NCBI GenBank assembly: GCA_022800525.1
Contig: JAAWQM010000019.1
Span: forward strand, 1 to 46,644
Source: Oscillospiraceae bacterium
GTDB lineage: Bacteria > Bacillota > Clostridia > Oscillospirales > Oscillospiraceae
Length of the DNA: 46,644 bases
Reading direction: 5' to 3'
Position numbers and translations under genes: made by a program. Positions 1-8,954 of this stretch are shown one piece after another; the first letter of the stretch is position 1; each line of letters opens with the position of its first letter. Below the pieces are notes generated by a model. The model saw only the letters and a list, made by a program, of their open reading frames with translations, made no database searches and was not told where the DNA came from.

Positions 1-16
1 ATGTCTGCTGTTTCAT
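1..16 (-). CDS. start of an unidentified gene running off the window
   Basis: On the minus strand an ATG at 16-14 is preceded by a good ribosome binding site (GGAGG, 7-8 bases upstream). Only five codons (MKQQT) remain before the window edge, so no product can be named. An extended -10 element (TGGTAAAAT read on the minus strand, 47-55) lies about 30 bases upstream of the start and could drive it. The gene would be divergent to the aldo/keto reductase fragment that begins near 79. This is a start signal only; the reading frame cannot be tested here. Confidence 0.35.
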
Positions 17-78
17 GTTTCCTCCACCCCGCTGTTTCTTCTCTACATTTTACCACGTTTTTCCTGCCTTGACTATAG

Positions 79-771
79 CTAATTAAATCAGAGGCTCCTC
101 AATACGGCGGGGACCTGGACTTTGTCCAGCTGCAAATCAACTATGCCGACTGGGAGCAGCCGAATGTCCAGTCCCGCCGGTGCCTGGAGACGGCCCGGAG
201 GTACGGAAAGCCCGTCTTCGTCATGGAGCCCTGCAAGGGCGGCGCCCTGGTAAAGCTCCCGGAGGAGGCGGAGAGATTGCTGAAGGCCATCGCCCCTCAA
301 GCCTCCAACGCTTCCTGGGCCCTGCGGTTCGCCGCCAGCCAGGAGGGGGTGGCCCGGGTTCTCTCCGGCATGAACAGCATGGAGCAGCTTCTGGACAACT
401 GCAAGGTGTTCCAGAACCTCCAGCCGCTGACGGAGCGGGAGACCGCCGCGCTCAATGAGGCGCGGAAAATCATCGAGGCCAATACCGCCGTCCCATGTAC
501 CGGCTGCGCCTACTGCACCCATGGCTGTCCGAAAAATATTGCCATCCCCCAGTACTTCGCCCTGCTGAACAGCGCGGCCCGCGCCACCGGCGGCTTCTCC
601 AGTCAGAATGTGTACTACAACAACACCGCCCTGACCCACGGCAAGGCCAGCGAGTGCATTGGCTGCAGGCAGTGCGAACAGGCCTGCCCCCAGCACCTGC
701 CCATTGTGGAGTGTCTGCGGTCCGTGGCGGAGAAATTTGAACAAGGAACCGGTTTTCCCATCCGGCGGTAA
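79..771 (+). pseudogene. 5'-truncated aldo/keto reductase with C-terminal 4Fe-4S domain
   Basis: The frame is open from 79 to the TAA at 769-771 but has no start at its left end. The first family-like residues (DFVQLQINYADWE, then KPVFVMEPCKGGAL) correspond to the second half of the aldo/keto reductase barrel. The C-terminal half carries two cysteine clusters, CTGCAYCTHGCP and CIGCRQCEQACP, the signature of ferredoxin-like [4Fe-4S] ligation in the long clostridial aldo/keto reductases. Roughly the first 130-150 residues, including the Asp/Tyr/Lys catalytic region, are missing and replaced by a sequence that looks like the promoter of the divergent gene at position 16. An ATG at 223 could start a 182-residue protein, but it would lack the active site. 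I therefore call it a pseudogene; an assembly or rearrangement junction near 80-90 is the alternative. Confidence 0.75.
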
Positions 772-880
772 GGATACTTTTGATATGGCAATCACAGGAA
801 GCGCCCGGAGATGTCATGAAAGGATGTTCCCCGGCGGTCAAAGCGAATAGACAGGCCAGGTCGGAAGCAATATATGCGGC

Positions 881-909
881 AAGGGCCGGAGGCTGCGCCT
901 CCGGCCCTT
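881..909. terminator. bidirectional hairpin terminator
   Basis: A perfect 13-bp stem (AAGGGCCGGAGGC, 881-893; complement 897-909) closes a 3-base loop. It sits between the convergent ends of the aldo/keto reductase fragment and the acetyltransferase gene, followed on the plus strand by a short pyrimidine run. It probably stops transcription from both sides. Confidence 0.75.
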
Positions 910-943
910 CTTCAAAGCGTCTCTGTATGGCAGGATTCCCAAT

Positions 944-1498
944 TCACGGCAAACAGGCGCGGGAGCCGCCTTGCCCCGCACACCTTGCGTATATGACTAC
1001 GTCGTCATAGCCGGTCCCGTCCTTGCGCCGGAAAAACTCCCGGAGAATCCCCTCCCGGTCCATTCCGGCCTTCTGCATGACCCGCTCCGAAGCCGCGTTG
1101 CGGACAGAGCACTTGGCCTGTACCCGGTGAAAGCCCACCTGCTCAAGGAGGTACGCGGCAGCCGCCCCCAGCGCCTCCGCCGCATATCCTCTGCCCCAAT
1201 ATGCCGTCCCCAGCTTGTAATCCACCTCGCACCAGCCGTTGCGCTCCGAAAAATCATCCACAAAAATTTCACCGATCACGTTTTGCGTATCCCTTTGCTC
1301 AATCGCCCAATAGTAGGTCGCGGGACTGGCGTAGGCGCCGTCCGCCCCGGCCAGAAAATCCTCCGGCTCTCCGGGCGTCATCGGCATTCGGGAGATATGC
1401 TGGTACACCGCCTCGTCCGCGGCCCAATTGCGCAGACAGCTCTCCTGATCTTCCTGCCGGAAGCGGCGGAGCCGGAGACACGCCGTCTCCAGCTCCAC
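944..1498 (-). CDS. GNAT-family N-acetyltransferase (RimJ/RimL-like)
   Basis: 184 residues, the usual length of RimJ/RimL-type GNAT enzymes, which move an acetyl group from acetyl-CoA to an amino group of a protein, antibiotic or small molecule. It opens with the family's LETACLRLRRFRQEDQES strand-helix. The region AYWGRGYAAEALGAAAAYLL is the acetyl-CoA-binding segment (Gx4-GxG/A type), and NAASERVMQKAGM is the typical C-terminal helix. I chose the GTG at 1498 because the homology begins right there; upstream codons overlap the end of typA and do not look like this family. It follows typA by 14 bases, so it is probably co-transcribed with it. The substrate cannot be read from the sequence. 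Confidence 0.82.
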   Translation of the reverse strand: MELETACLRLRRFRQEDQESCLRNWAADEAVYQHISRMPMTPGEPEDFLAGADGAYASPATYYWAIEQRDTQNVIGEIFVDDFSERNGWCEVDYKLGTAYWGRGYAAEALGAAAAYLLEQVGFHRVQAKCSVRNAASERVMQKAGMDREGILREFFRRKDGTGYDDVVIYARCAGQGGSRACLP

Positions 1499-1512
1499 AG
1501 TACCTGAATGGT

Positions 1513-3342
<1,830 letters not shown>

Positions 3343-3391
3343 ATATAAAACCTCTTTCCTCAGAGAGAATGGATTATTTTGCAACCCGCTT

Positions 3392-3420
3392 ATTGTATAC
3401 CATGAATTGACGGATTTCAA
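3392..3420 (-). promoter_or_regulatory. sigma-A promoter of typA
   Basis: Read on the minus strand: TTGAAA (3420-3415), 17-base spacer, TACAAT (3397-3392). It lies about 50 bases upstream of the typA TTG start. Confidence 0.7.
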
Positions 3421-3574
3421 CCCGCGATTCCCACAATGTTTTAACTTTTTCAGGGAGATCTCCAGGCACAAGTGATAAAATACGGCGGAATGGCCCTGCG
3501 CAGTCTCTTTTGCCGCCTGGCCAGTGCGCCGCAGCGTGGATCTCCGCGCTTCGCGCCCCACCCCGGGAGCGCGG

Positions 3575-3605
3575 CAAAAAACCGGGCGCGCTCAGCACAC
3601 CCGGT
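3575..3605 (-). terminator. rho-independent terminator of hemW
   Basis: On the minus strand ACCGGG-TGTGC-TGA-GCGCG-CCCGGT forms an 11-bp stem with G-T pairs, followed by six T residues. The left arm lies within the last codons and stop of hemW, so translation and termination are physically joined. Confidence 0.8.
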
Positions 3606-4797
3606 AATCATGCCTTGCGGCGGCCTCCTCCCGCCGCAGCTTCTCCCCCGCCAGGGCCTCCAGACAAAGGCCGATGATCTGGTTGGATACCAGAAACCCC
3701 TCCGGCGTCAGCCGCCAGCGTCCGCCCCACAGGACCGCATGACCGCTCCCGCTGAATTTCTCCAGCACCGCCTGGACCGGGCCGAAGGGCAGCCGGAACC
3801 GGTACTCGAACTCCTGCCGGGAGATTCCCTTTGTAATCCGGAGACCCAGCATGAGGTATTCGATGTCCCGGTCCCTGTCGGGGATGCGGTCATTTTCCGC
3901 AAGAATATCCCCCTCTGTCTCCACGCCCTGGCAGTAAGCGTTCAAGTCCCTTACATAAGCGTACCGCACGCCCCCCAGGTCCGAGTGCGCCCCGGGCCCG
4001 AAGCCCGCGTACTCCCCCAGGGTCCAGTATTTCAGATTATGCCGGGACATGAACTCCGGTCTGGCAAAGTTGGAAATTTCATACTGCCGGTATCCCAGCT
4101 GCTCCAGACGCTCCACGGTCCACAGGTACATGTCCGCCTGCAGGTCGTCGTCCGGCAGGTCCATATCCCCCTGCATGTCCCACAGGGGCGTGCCCTCCTC
4201 CACCTTCAGCCCGTAGCAGCTCAGGTGCTCCGGCTCCAGGGCGGCGGCTTTCTCCAGCGTCTCCCGCCAGCTCTCCATCGTCTGCCCCGGCAGGCCGTAG
4301 ATCAGATCCAGGGAAATGTTTCTGATTTTCGCCCTCCTGGCGGCGGCGACCGCCGCCTCCGCCTCAGCGAAGGTGTGGGGCCTCCCCAAGGCCTTCAGCT
4401 GCCCGTCGTCAGCGGACTGCACCCCCAGAGAAATGCGGTTGAACCCGGCCCGCCGCAGGGCGCGAAGGGTCTTCCAGCTTCCTGCGCTGTCCGGGTTGGC
4501 CTCCAGAGTGACCTCCGCGTGTTTCGCGACGCGGTAATGCTTCCGGACAGTTTTCATGATCTGCCGCAGCCGCTCCGCGCCCAGGAAGGACGGCGTTCCG
4601 CCGCCAAAATACACAGTGTCCACCTCGTGGGCGCTGGTTCGCTGGGCGATCTCCTTCAGCTGGCGGCACAGGGCGGACACGTAGCGGTCCATCTGCGCCC
4701 CGGAGTCGGGCAGAGAATAGAAGTCGCAGTAAATGCACTTGCTCTTGCAGAATGGGATATGGATATAAAGACCCAAGGGCCTGTACTCCTTTTTCAC
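3592..4797 (-). CDS. hemW: radical SAM heme chaperone HemW
   Basis: 401 residues. HemW is the radical-SAM relative of coproporphyrinogen dehydrogenase HemN; characterised members bind and deliver heme rather than oxidise coproporphyrinogen. The radical SAM cluster motif CxxxCxxC is at C17/C21/C24 (CKSKCIYC) after the typical LYIHIPF start. The VYFGGGTPSFL glycine motif, EANPD and RISLGVQS segments follow, then the C-terminal HemN-type domain (HNLKYWTLGEYAGFGPGAHS). The start is GTG at 4797 with a GAGGTGAC ribosome binding site. It stands alone, between the typA promoter region and a leftward membrane-protein operon. Confidence 0.93.
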   Translation of the reverse strand: MKKEYRPLGLYIHIPFCKSKCIYCDFYSLPDSGAQMDRYVSALCRQLKEIAQRTSAHEVDTVYFGGGTPSFLGAERLRQIMKTVRKHYRVAKHAEVTLEANPDSAGSWKTLRALRRAGFNRISLGVQSADDGQLKALGRPHTFAEAEAAVAAARRAKIRNISLDLIYGLPGQTMESWRETLEKAAALEPEHLSCYGLKVEEGTPLWDMQGDMDLPDDDLQADMYLWTVERLEQLGYRQYEISNFARPEFMSRHNLKYWTLGEYAGFGPGAHSDLGGVRYAYVRDLNAYCQGVETEGDILAENDRIPDRDRDIEYLMLGLRITKGISRQEFEYRFRLPFGPVQAVLEKFSGSGHAVLWGGRWRLTPEGFLVSNQIIGLCLEALAGEKLRREEAAARHDYRVC

Positions 4798-4862
4798 GGC
4801 TTGTCACCTCGGTTGGAAATTCCCTTCCATTGTAACCGAAAGCGCGGGAACCTGCAAGAGTT

Positions 4863-5687
4863 TTAATCTGTCGTTTTCTTCCGTCTCTTCCCATAGAAGA
4901 ATGCCAGCAGTCCGGCGGTGACGGCCACCACCGCCGCCACCAGGATATAGGGCGCGTACCCTGCGGCGGGCAGCGTGGGCGTCCGGGCTGGGGTCAGGCT
5001 GGGCGCGTCAACCTCCCGGACGGGAAAATCCGTGCCGTCCGGCTCGTCCAGGCAGAACCAGCTGTTCAGATGGCCGTACATGTAATTGACATATCCCCAG
5101 GTGCGGCCATCCTCGTCTACGAAGATGCTGCTGATATAGCTGGGGGCCTCCGCCGTTCCGGTCAAGTTGTCCAGGATGCTGCCCCCATGCTTGGACATCT
5201 CTGCGAGATCAAAGCTCTGGCTGACTGCTGGCGCGCCGGGGTACGCATAGAAGTTGACCGCCTCCACGTCCCCGTCGAAATCTGCGAACTCGCCGTTATA
5301 AGGCGCGATCCGGTCCGCGTACTCCTCTTCAAAACAGATGAAGTCATACACCCGCTCCAGGTCCGACATGGGGACCCAGCCGGAGGTTTCCCTGCCATCC
5401 ACCCAGTAGGCTGTCAGCGCCCAGTTGTCTTCATAGATGAAATAAACCCACAGCGTTTCACCGTTTTCAAACTGCGAGCGGACAAGACTGCCATCAGGCG
5501 CGTCCCAGAGAGTGACGAAGCCCTCCCTGCCGTTGGCGTAGTAGCTCCGGTTTTCATACTCGCACTGGTACTGATGCCTGTAATAAAAGCTGTTGTCGTT
5601 CGGTTCCCACATGACGTCCGCGTAAGCAGGCGCAGTCAGGGGCAGCAGCATGGCCAGGGCCAGTGCGCAAGTCAATAAGCGTTTCAT
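4863..5687 (-). CDS. exported protein with C-terminal membrane anchor, unknown function
   Basis: 274 residues. An N-terminal signal peptide (about residues 1-23, ending APAYA) precedes an extracellular region rich in Tyr, Trp and acidic residues. This contains two stretches that resemble SH3-like wall-binding repeats: GFVTLWDAPDGSLV...GWVPMSDL and, near the end, YISSIFVDEDGRTWGYVNYM. A single C-terminal membrane helix (about 243-265) ends in a basic cytoplasmic tail (YGKRRKKTTD). There is no LPxTG, so anchoring is by the helix. It is the last gene of the operon 7291-4863 and begins 10 bases after the small upstream gene ends. I do not recognise a family; the architecture suggests a sensor or wall-contact protein (inference). 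Confidence 0.8.
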   Translation of the reverse strand: MKRLLTCALALAMLLPLTAPAYADVMWEPNDNSFYYRHQYQCEYENRSYYANGREGFVTLWDAPDGSLVRSQFENGETLWVYFIYEDNWALTAYWVDGRETSGWVPMSDLERVYDFICFEEEYADRIAPYNGEFADFDGDVEAVNFYAYPGAPAVSQSFDLAEMSKHGGSILDNLTGTAEAPSYISSIFVDEDGRTWGYVNYMYGHLNSWFCLDEPDGTDFPVREVDAPSLTPARTPTLPAAGYAPYILVAAVVAVTAGLLAFFYGKRRKKTTD

Positions 5688-5697
5688 CGACGGTACC

Positions 5698-5892
5698 TCA
5701 TTTCTTCTTTTTCCAGAATTTCCGCAGCAGGAACACCGTGACGCCCACCACGGCCCCGACCAGAATCCAGGGCAGGAACCGCACGGTGCAGAGTACGGCC
5801 ACCGCCGGTCCGGCGATTACATCCGCCTGCGCCGCCCCCATCAGGGCAGGGACCGACAGAAAAACCAGCGCCAGGGTCAAATGCCTTTTCAT
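5698..5892 (-). CDS. small exported/membrane protein (64 aa)
   Basis: 64 residues: a signal-like hydrophobic N terminus (MKRHLTLALVFLSVPALMG), a short loop (AQADVIAGPAV), a second hydrophobic segment (FLPWILVGAVVGVTVFLL) and a very basic end (RKFWKKKK). The ATG overlaps the upstream stop codon by four bases (ATGA) and has its own GGAGGG ribosome binding site. The layout, signal peptide then membrane helix then lysine tail, is a miniature of the downstream 274-residue protein. That suggests the two descend from a common pattern or act as partners (inference). No family recognised. Confidence 0.75.
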   Translation of the reverse strand: MKRHLTLALVFLSVPALMGAAQADVIAGPAVAVLCTVRFLPWILVGAVVGVTVFLLRKFWKKKK

Positions 5893-6281
5893 TTGAAAGC
5901 CCTCCAATTGATAATTGTCTGGCCACGCAGCCAGCGCCATAAGAAAATGCAGGATAAATTGATCATGCATCCCGCGCCATAGGAAAACAGATTCGCAAGC
6001 AGGGCGAATACAAAGGGCTTCTTCACCTGCTCCGAGCAGGCGCGGTAGCACCGCCACTCCACGATTACCGCCGCAGCCTCCAGGACCAGCGTCACCGGGA
6101 TGTCGTTCCACTGCCACAGCGTAACCGCCGTATAGTGCAGCAGCACCACGGCTGGATTGGTCAGGCAGTTCACCAGCGCCACCAGCCCCAGCTCCCGCTT
6201 TCCCCGGAGGCCCCACGCCAGCGCGAAGCCCTCCTCAAAAACCAGTGTCAGCAACAGCGACACTGCCAGCGCCGTCAGCAC
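5889..6281 (-). CDS. small polytopic membrane protein (130 aa), unknown function
   Basis: 130 residues with about four hydrophobic helices (LTALAVSLLLTLVFEEGFAL; GLVALVNCLTNPAVVLL; VTLVLEAAAVIVEW; FALLANLFSYGAGCMINL). The likely GTG start (6281-6279) overlaps the stop codon of the MFS gene (GAGTGCTGA) and follows a GGAGGTGG ribosome binding site, a clear case of translational coupling. It in turn overlaps the next start by four bases. The E/R-containing helices (LEAAAVIVEWRCYR) and conserved-looking NCLTNPAV motif suggest a functional membrane protein rather than a filler. No family recognised with confidence. Confidence 0.75.
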   Translation of the reverse strand: MLTALAVSLLLTLVFEEGFALAWGLRGKRELGLVALVNCLTNPAVVLLHYTAVTLWQWNDIPVTLVLEAAAVIVEWRCYRACSEQVKKPFVFALLANLFSYGAGCMINLSCIFLWRWLRGQTIINWRAFK

Positions 6282-7291
6282 TCGGCCACCTCCTTCCGCA
6301 GCGGAATCCACAGCAGGACCAGACTGAGCACCGCCATCGCCGCATAGCTCCCCGGCCCCGCCAGCAGGCTGGGCCATCCCAGGAAGGACGGCAGAGCCCC
6401 CAGGAACAGCGCGAAGGTCAGCAGCCCGAAGGAAAAGCCCTTGGCCCCCGGCACGGCCCGCGCCGCCGCCCACAGCGTCACCGGCATGGTCATGTTGAAC
6501 AGGAACACCGCCAGCGTCCCCGGTAGGGGCAGGGCCGAGACCAGATACAGCGCCGCCGCCAGCCCCAGGCTCCCGGCGGACGCCTTCCGCGCCCCCAGGC
6601 GGTCCACGGCGAAGCCGCCCGCCGCCTTGCCCAGGACCAGGGCCAGCGTCAGGAAGGATGCCCACCAGCCCTCTCCCTTCCAGGCGAAGGATTGGTTCAT
6701 GCCCATATAGGACCGCAGCGCCACCACCAGGAACAGCGGCGGCAGTATCCCATACTCGTAAGGCGCGGCCAGCTCCGCCGGCGCGTTCCCTGAGCGCAGG
6801 GAGCCGAAGATCCGGCGGCACAGCCGCAAAATCCCCGCGCCCAGTGCCAGCAGGATTACCGGCGCCGCCCAGGTCCCCGGCGCGTCCCCCTTGCCCCACA
6901 GGGTCCCCAGGTACAGTCCCAGCGCCCCCGGCGAGACGAACACGCCCAGCGCCCAGGCCCGGTTCCGGCTTTTGTTCAGCACGTCGATACCGCCGCCCAG
7001 GTGGAAGAGAGCGTTTCCCACCCCTGCTGTGACAGCTACCGGGACGGCTGCCGGGACCAGGCAGGCCGCCGCCGTCAGGCCGCAGCCAAGGGCGGCCACG
7101 GCCCCGTTCCGGTCCAGCCGGTCCGCCAGCACGCCGAAAGGCATTTGCAGGGCGAAGGCGCAGAAGTTGTACAGCAGCAGGCACAGTGCGAAATCCGTCC
7201 CGCCGGAGAGACTGCGGAATACCAGCAGCGCACAGCTCAGGTCCACCCAAAAATGGGCAAAGCTGTAAAGAGACAGTAGCTTCTTATCCAT
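6275..7291 (-). CDS. MFS-type transporter
   Basis: 338 residues with about ten to twelve hydrophobic segments. The first half contains the major facilitator loop signature, here FGVLADRLDRNGAVAALG (between helices 2 and 3), and a GNALFHLGGG segment reminiscent of the fosmidomycin-resistance branch. The second half repeats it as GGFAVDRLGARKASAGSLG. Length is short for an MFS carrier (usually 380-430). I chose ATG 7291 (MDKKLL) because AAGGGGGAG lies just upstream; an ATG six codons earlier has no ribosome binding site. First gene of a four-gene coupled operon with three small or exported membrane proteins. The substrate is unknown, and drug export or small-molecule uptake are both possible. 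Confidence 0.82.
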   Translation of the reverse strand: MDKKLLSLYSFAHFWVDLSCALLVFRSLSGGTDFALCLLLYNFCAFALQMPFGVLADRLDRNGAVAALGCGLTAAACLVPAAVPVAVTAGVGNALFHLGGGIDVLNKSRNRAWALGVFVSPGALGLYLGTLWGKGDAPGTWAAPVILLALGAGILRLCRRIFGSLRSGNAPAELAAPYEYGILPPLFLVVALRSYMGMNQSFAWKGEGWWASFLTLALVLGKAAGGFAVDRLGARKASAGSLGLAAALYLVSALPLPGTLAVFLFNMTMPVTLWAAARAVPGAKGFSFGLLTFALFLGALPSFLGWPSLLAGPGSYAAMAVLSLVLLWIPLRKEVAEC

Positions 7292-7472
7292 AGGCGCTCC
7301 CCCTTTCATCCTCTTAGACGAAAAGGGGACTGGAATGTGCCATAAGAAAACAGGTTTTTTTATTGTGCCGCGGCAGACGGAGTTTCATTTCGGATATGTC
7401 AAGGCAAATTTGTTATATGTTATATAATGAGGCAAGGGACAGTAAAAACCGAAATTCCCCAAAATCGAAGCA

Positions 7473-7522
7473 AAGAAATCCCACAAACGGCTTTCTGAAC
7501 GAGACCTTCTGTGGGATTTCTT
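7473..7522. other. long-loop inverted repeat in intergenic DNA
   Basis: A perfect 13-bp inverted repeat (AAGAAATCCCACA at 7473-7485 and its complement at 7510-7522) encloses 24 bases. It lies in the 318-base gap between the MFS operon start and the XRE gene. A TATAAT-like box near 7424-7430 on the plus strand could serve a short transcript ending here, but no -35 of quality is visible. Apart from this and the terminator at 7565, I see nothing else in the gap. Confidence 0.45.
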
Positions 7523-7564
7523 GAACTTTAAGCGAGTAGGGAAAGGGCGTTTTTACACCTCAAC

Positions 7565-7601
7565 AAAAAGCGCCGCCCTGGAAAATTTTCAGGACAGCGC
7601 C
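7565..7601 (-). terminator. rho-independent terminator of the XRE regulator gene
   Basis: On the minus strand GCGCTGTCCTG pairs (one mismatch region) with CAGGGCGGCGC around an AAAATTTTC loop and is followed by TTTTTG. It starts nine bases beyond the stop codon of the regulator. Confidence 0.75.
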
Positions 7602-7609
7602 GGGATCGC

Positions 7610-7834
7610 TCACCTCGGGTAGGGACCTCTCCTGCTGGTCAGGCCGACAAGGTAATCGACGCTGGTGTTGTAATACAGCGCGAGTTTGACGGCCAGATCC
7701 AGCGGCAGGGCGCGTTCCCCCCGTTCATACTTGGAATACAGCGATTGATCGCACAGAAGATGGTCCGCGATTTCCTTTTGCGTCAGGTCAGAATCCTCAC
7801 GCAGGTCGCGTATTCTTAACTGCATCCTTATCAC
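7610..7834 (-). CDS. XRE-family HTH transcriptional regulator
   Basis: 74 residues, almost entirely one Cro/C1-type helix-turn-helix: IRDLREDSDLTQKEIADHLL (helices 1-2), CDQSLYSKYERGERAL (recognition region), LAVKLALYYNTSVDYLVG (helices 4-5). It is the minimal DNA-binding type with no sensor domain, common as a phage or antitoxin-like repressor. The start is GTG 7834 or ATG 7825; neither has an ideal ribosome binding site. It faces a divergent promoter region carrying two copies of GGACAAATAGTCC, the likely operators, so it probably represses both itself and the rightward transcript. Confidence 0.88.
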   Translation of the reverse strand: MIRMQLRIRDLREDSDLTQKEIADHLLCDQSLYSKYERGERALPLDLAVKLALYYNTSVDYLVGLTSRRGPYPR

Positions 7835-7841
7835 CCGAAAT

Positions 7842-7896
7842 AGTATATCTCAGGACAAATAGTCCTATTGACAAATAGGACTATTTGTCCTATACT
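7842..7896. promoter_or_regulatory. divergent promoter region with two XRE operators
   Basis: The 13-base inverted repeat GGACAAATAGTCC occurs at 7853-7865 and inverted (GGACTATTTGTCC) at 7878-7890; with flanks the pair forms an 18-bp perfect palindrome around four bases. On the plus strand TTGACA (7868-7873), a 17-base spacer and TATACT (7891-7896) form a near-consensus promoter whose spacer contains the second operator. On the minus strand TATACT (7847-7842) is a -10 for the XRE gene, with the first operator just upstream. Binding would block the rightward promoter directly. Confidence 0.8.
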
Positions 7897-7901
7897 TGGA
7901 G

Positions 7902-8177
7902 ATGAGCAAAACGCCGCACAAGATCAGGAAGGAACGAGGAAATAAGCGGAAGAGGGCGTATAAGGGCATGAACAACAGGCGCAGCCAGAAACTGCACCTT
8001 AATATGAGCGAAAGGTTTATGCGAAGCGGCGGAGCAGTTTGGCGGAGCGATAGGAGTGAGAGCCGGACAAAACAGCGGCCAGAGCAACAGCCGGTGCGGA
8101 GATATGAGCAAGGGCGTTTAAACCGGCAGCGCTGTTGGCGTTGCGAACCCAAAGGCGCTCCTGACCGGAGGCGTTGA
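7902..8177 (+). CDS. doubtful Arg-rich small ORF (91 aa) on the operator-controlled transcript
   Basis: The ATG at 7902 lies at the expected transcription start of the strong promoter at 7868-7896, so translation would be leaderless or nearly so. The product is extremely basic (runs such as RKERGNKRKRAYKG, ending DRRR), has no recognisable domain and no hydrophobic core. This composition often marks non-coding or out-of-frame DNA. It is listed because the promoter is real-looking and nothing else explains what it drives; a non-coding RNA or the small gene at 8224 are the alternatives. Confidence 0.25.
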   Translation: MSKTPHKIRKERGNKRKRAYKGMNNRRSQKLHLNMSERFMRSGGAVWRSDRSESRTKQRPEQQPVRRYEQGRLNRQRCWRCEPKGAPDRRR

Positions 8178-8223
8178 AGCGGGATTATATCTTTCCACAC
8201 TTGTTTGTAATCGAGGTGATGAA

Positions 8224-8403
8224 ATGCAGGAGGAAAAAAGAGGATATCCCCACGGGACTCAGGAGGCCGGACGGCCTGACAGCGACGCGGTCCAGGGAGC
8301 CCGGCGGGAGAGTTTGAACATGCACGCCGCGCCGCAGAAGCCGGAGAACGCGCCGCCTCCGGCGGAGGAAGGAGGTATTTTCCTGGACGACACCGCCCTT
8401 TGA
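8224..8403 (+). CDS. small hypothetical protein (59 aa)
   Basis: ATG at 8224 with an AGGTGA ribosome binding site six bases upstream, 60 codons to TGA at 8401-8403. The product begins MQEEKRGYPHGTQEAGRPDS and ends EEGGIFLDDTAL: hydrophilic, with no membrane or signal segment. It could be the real product of the XRE-controlled transcript that starts near 7903. No family recognised; the ribosome binding site and position are the only support. Confidence 0.4.
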   Translation: MQEEKRGYPHGTQEAGRPDSDAVQGARRESLNMHAAPQKPENAPPPAEEGGIFLDDTAL

Positions 8404-8954
8404 CCGGTCCGGCGGCTGCATGCGGTTACATGACGGCGGGCTGGAAAAATTTTTGACCCTTGGGGGGTGCCTTGTAACCGGCTTCGCCGTCCTGCGCACC
8501 CTGGATATTGTGGCCGCCTTTCCATTGTACTACAAGCCTTTGCGGCGTATCCCCATTTGCGGGGCAAAAAAATTTCGGAGGGCGGTTACATCTTCTGGAA
8601 AAGTTCGTTAAATCTGAGACAATTTCGAAAAATAGGTATTGACAACCATCTGGAGATGTATTAGATTATAAGTGGAACAGCAGGAGGCGCGGCGCGGCGG
8701 CCTCTTCTGACGGTATATTTTCCGCGCCGGCGGCATAAAGAATTTCAGCCGCCTCCCGCAAAGACCGGATTGCGGGATTCTTGGTGAATTTTCCCCCGGA
8801 GGCCTTGCAATGACAGGAATTGAGTGATATGATAATACATAAGTGACTGCGGGCAGGCGGAAGGCCTGTCCGTAAGGGCGTCCTGTGCTGAAGACGGACG
8901 CAAACCTGGGGCTCTGTGCACCGGGACACTTCCTGAGACAAGGGGGAGTTGACT
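8404..8954 (+). promoter_or_regulatory. gene-poor stretch with two candidate promoters for the surface locus
   Basis: No convincing gene lies here. Two plus-strand promoters can be drawn: TTGACA (8639-8644)/17 bases/TAGATT (8662-8667), and TTGCAA (8805-8810)/17 bases/TATGAT (8828-8833). The second is about 120 bases upstream of the coiled-coil gene and is the better candidate for the surface-fibre operon. The leader contains GCGTCC/GGACGC inverted repeats (about 8878-8901), too short to name as a riboswitch. Confidence 0.55.

Noticed and set aside
3472-4866. 464-codon plus-strand frame opposite hemW
   Set aside because: Antisense to hemW, whose CxxxCxxC motif and length are conclusive.
8949-8954. 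TTG start for the coiled-coil protein two codons before the chosen GTG
   Set aside because: The Shine-Dalgarno GGGGGAG touches it directly, leaving no spacing; GTG 8955 is correctly spaced.
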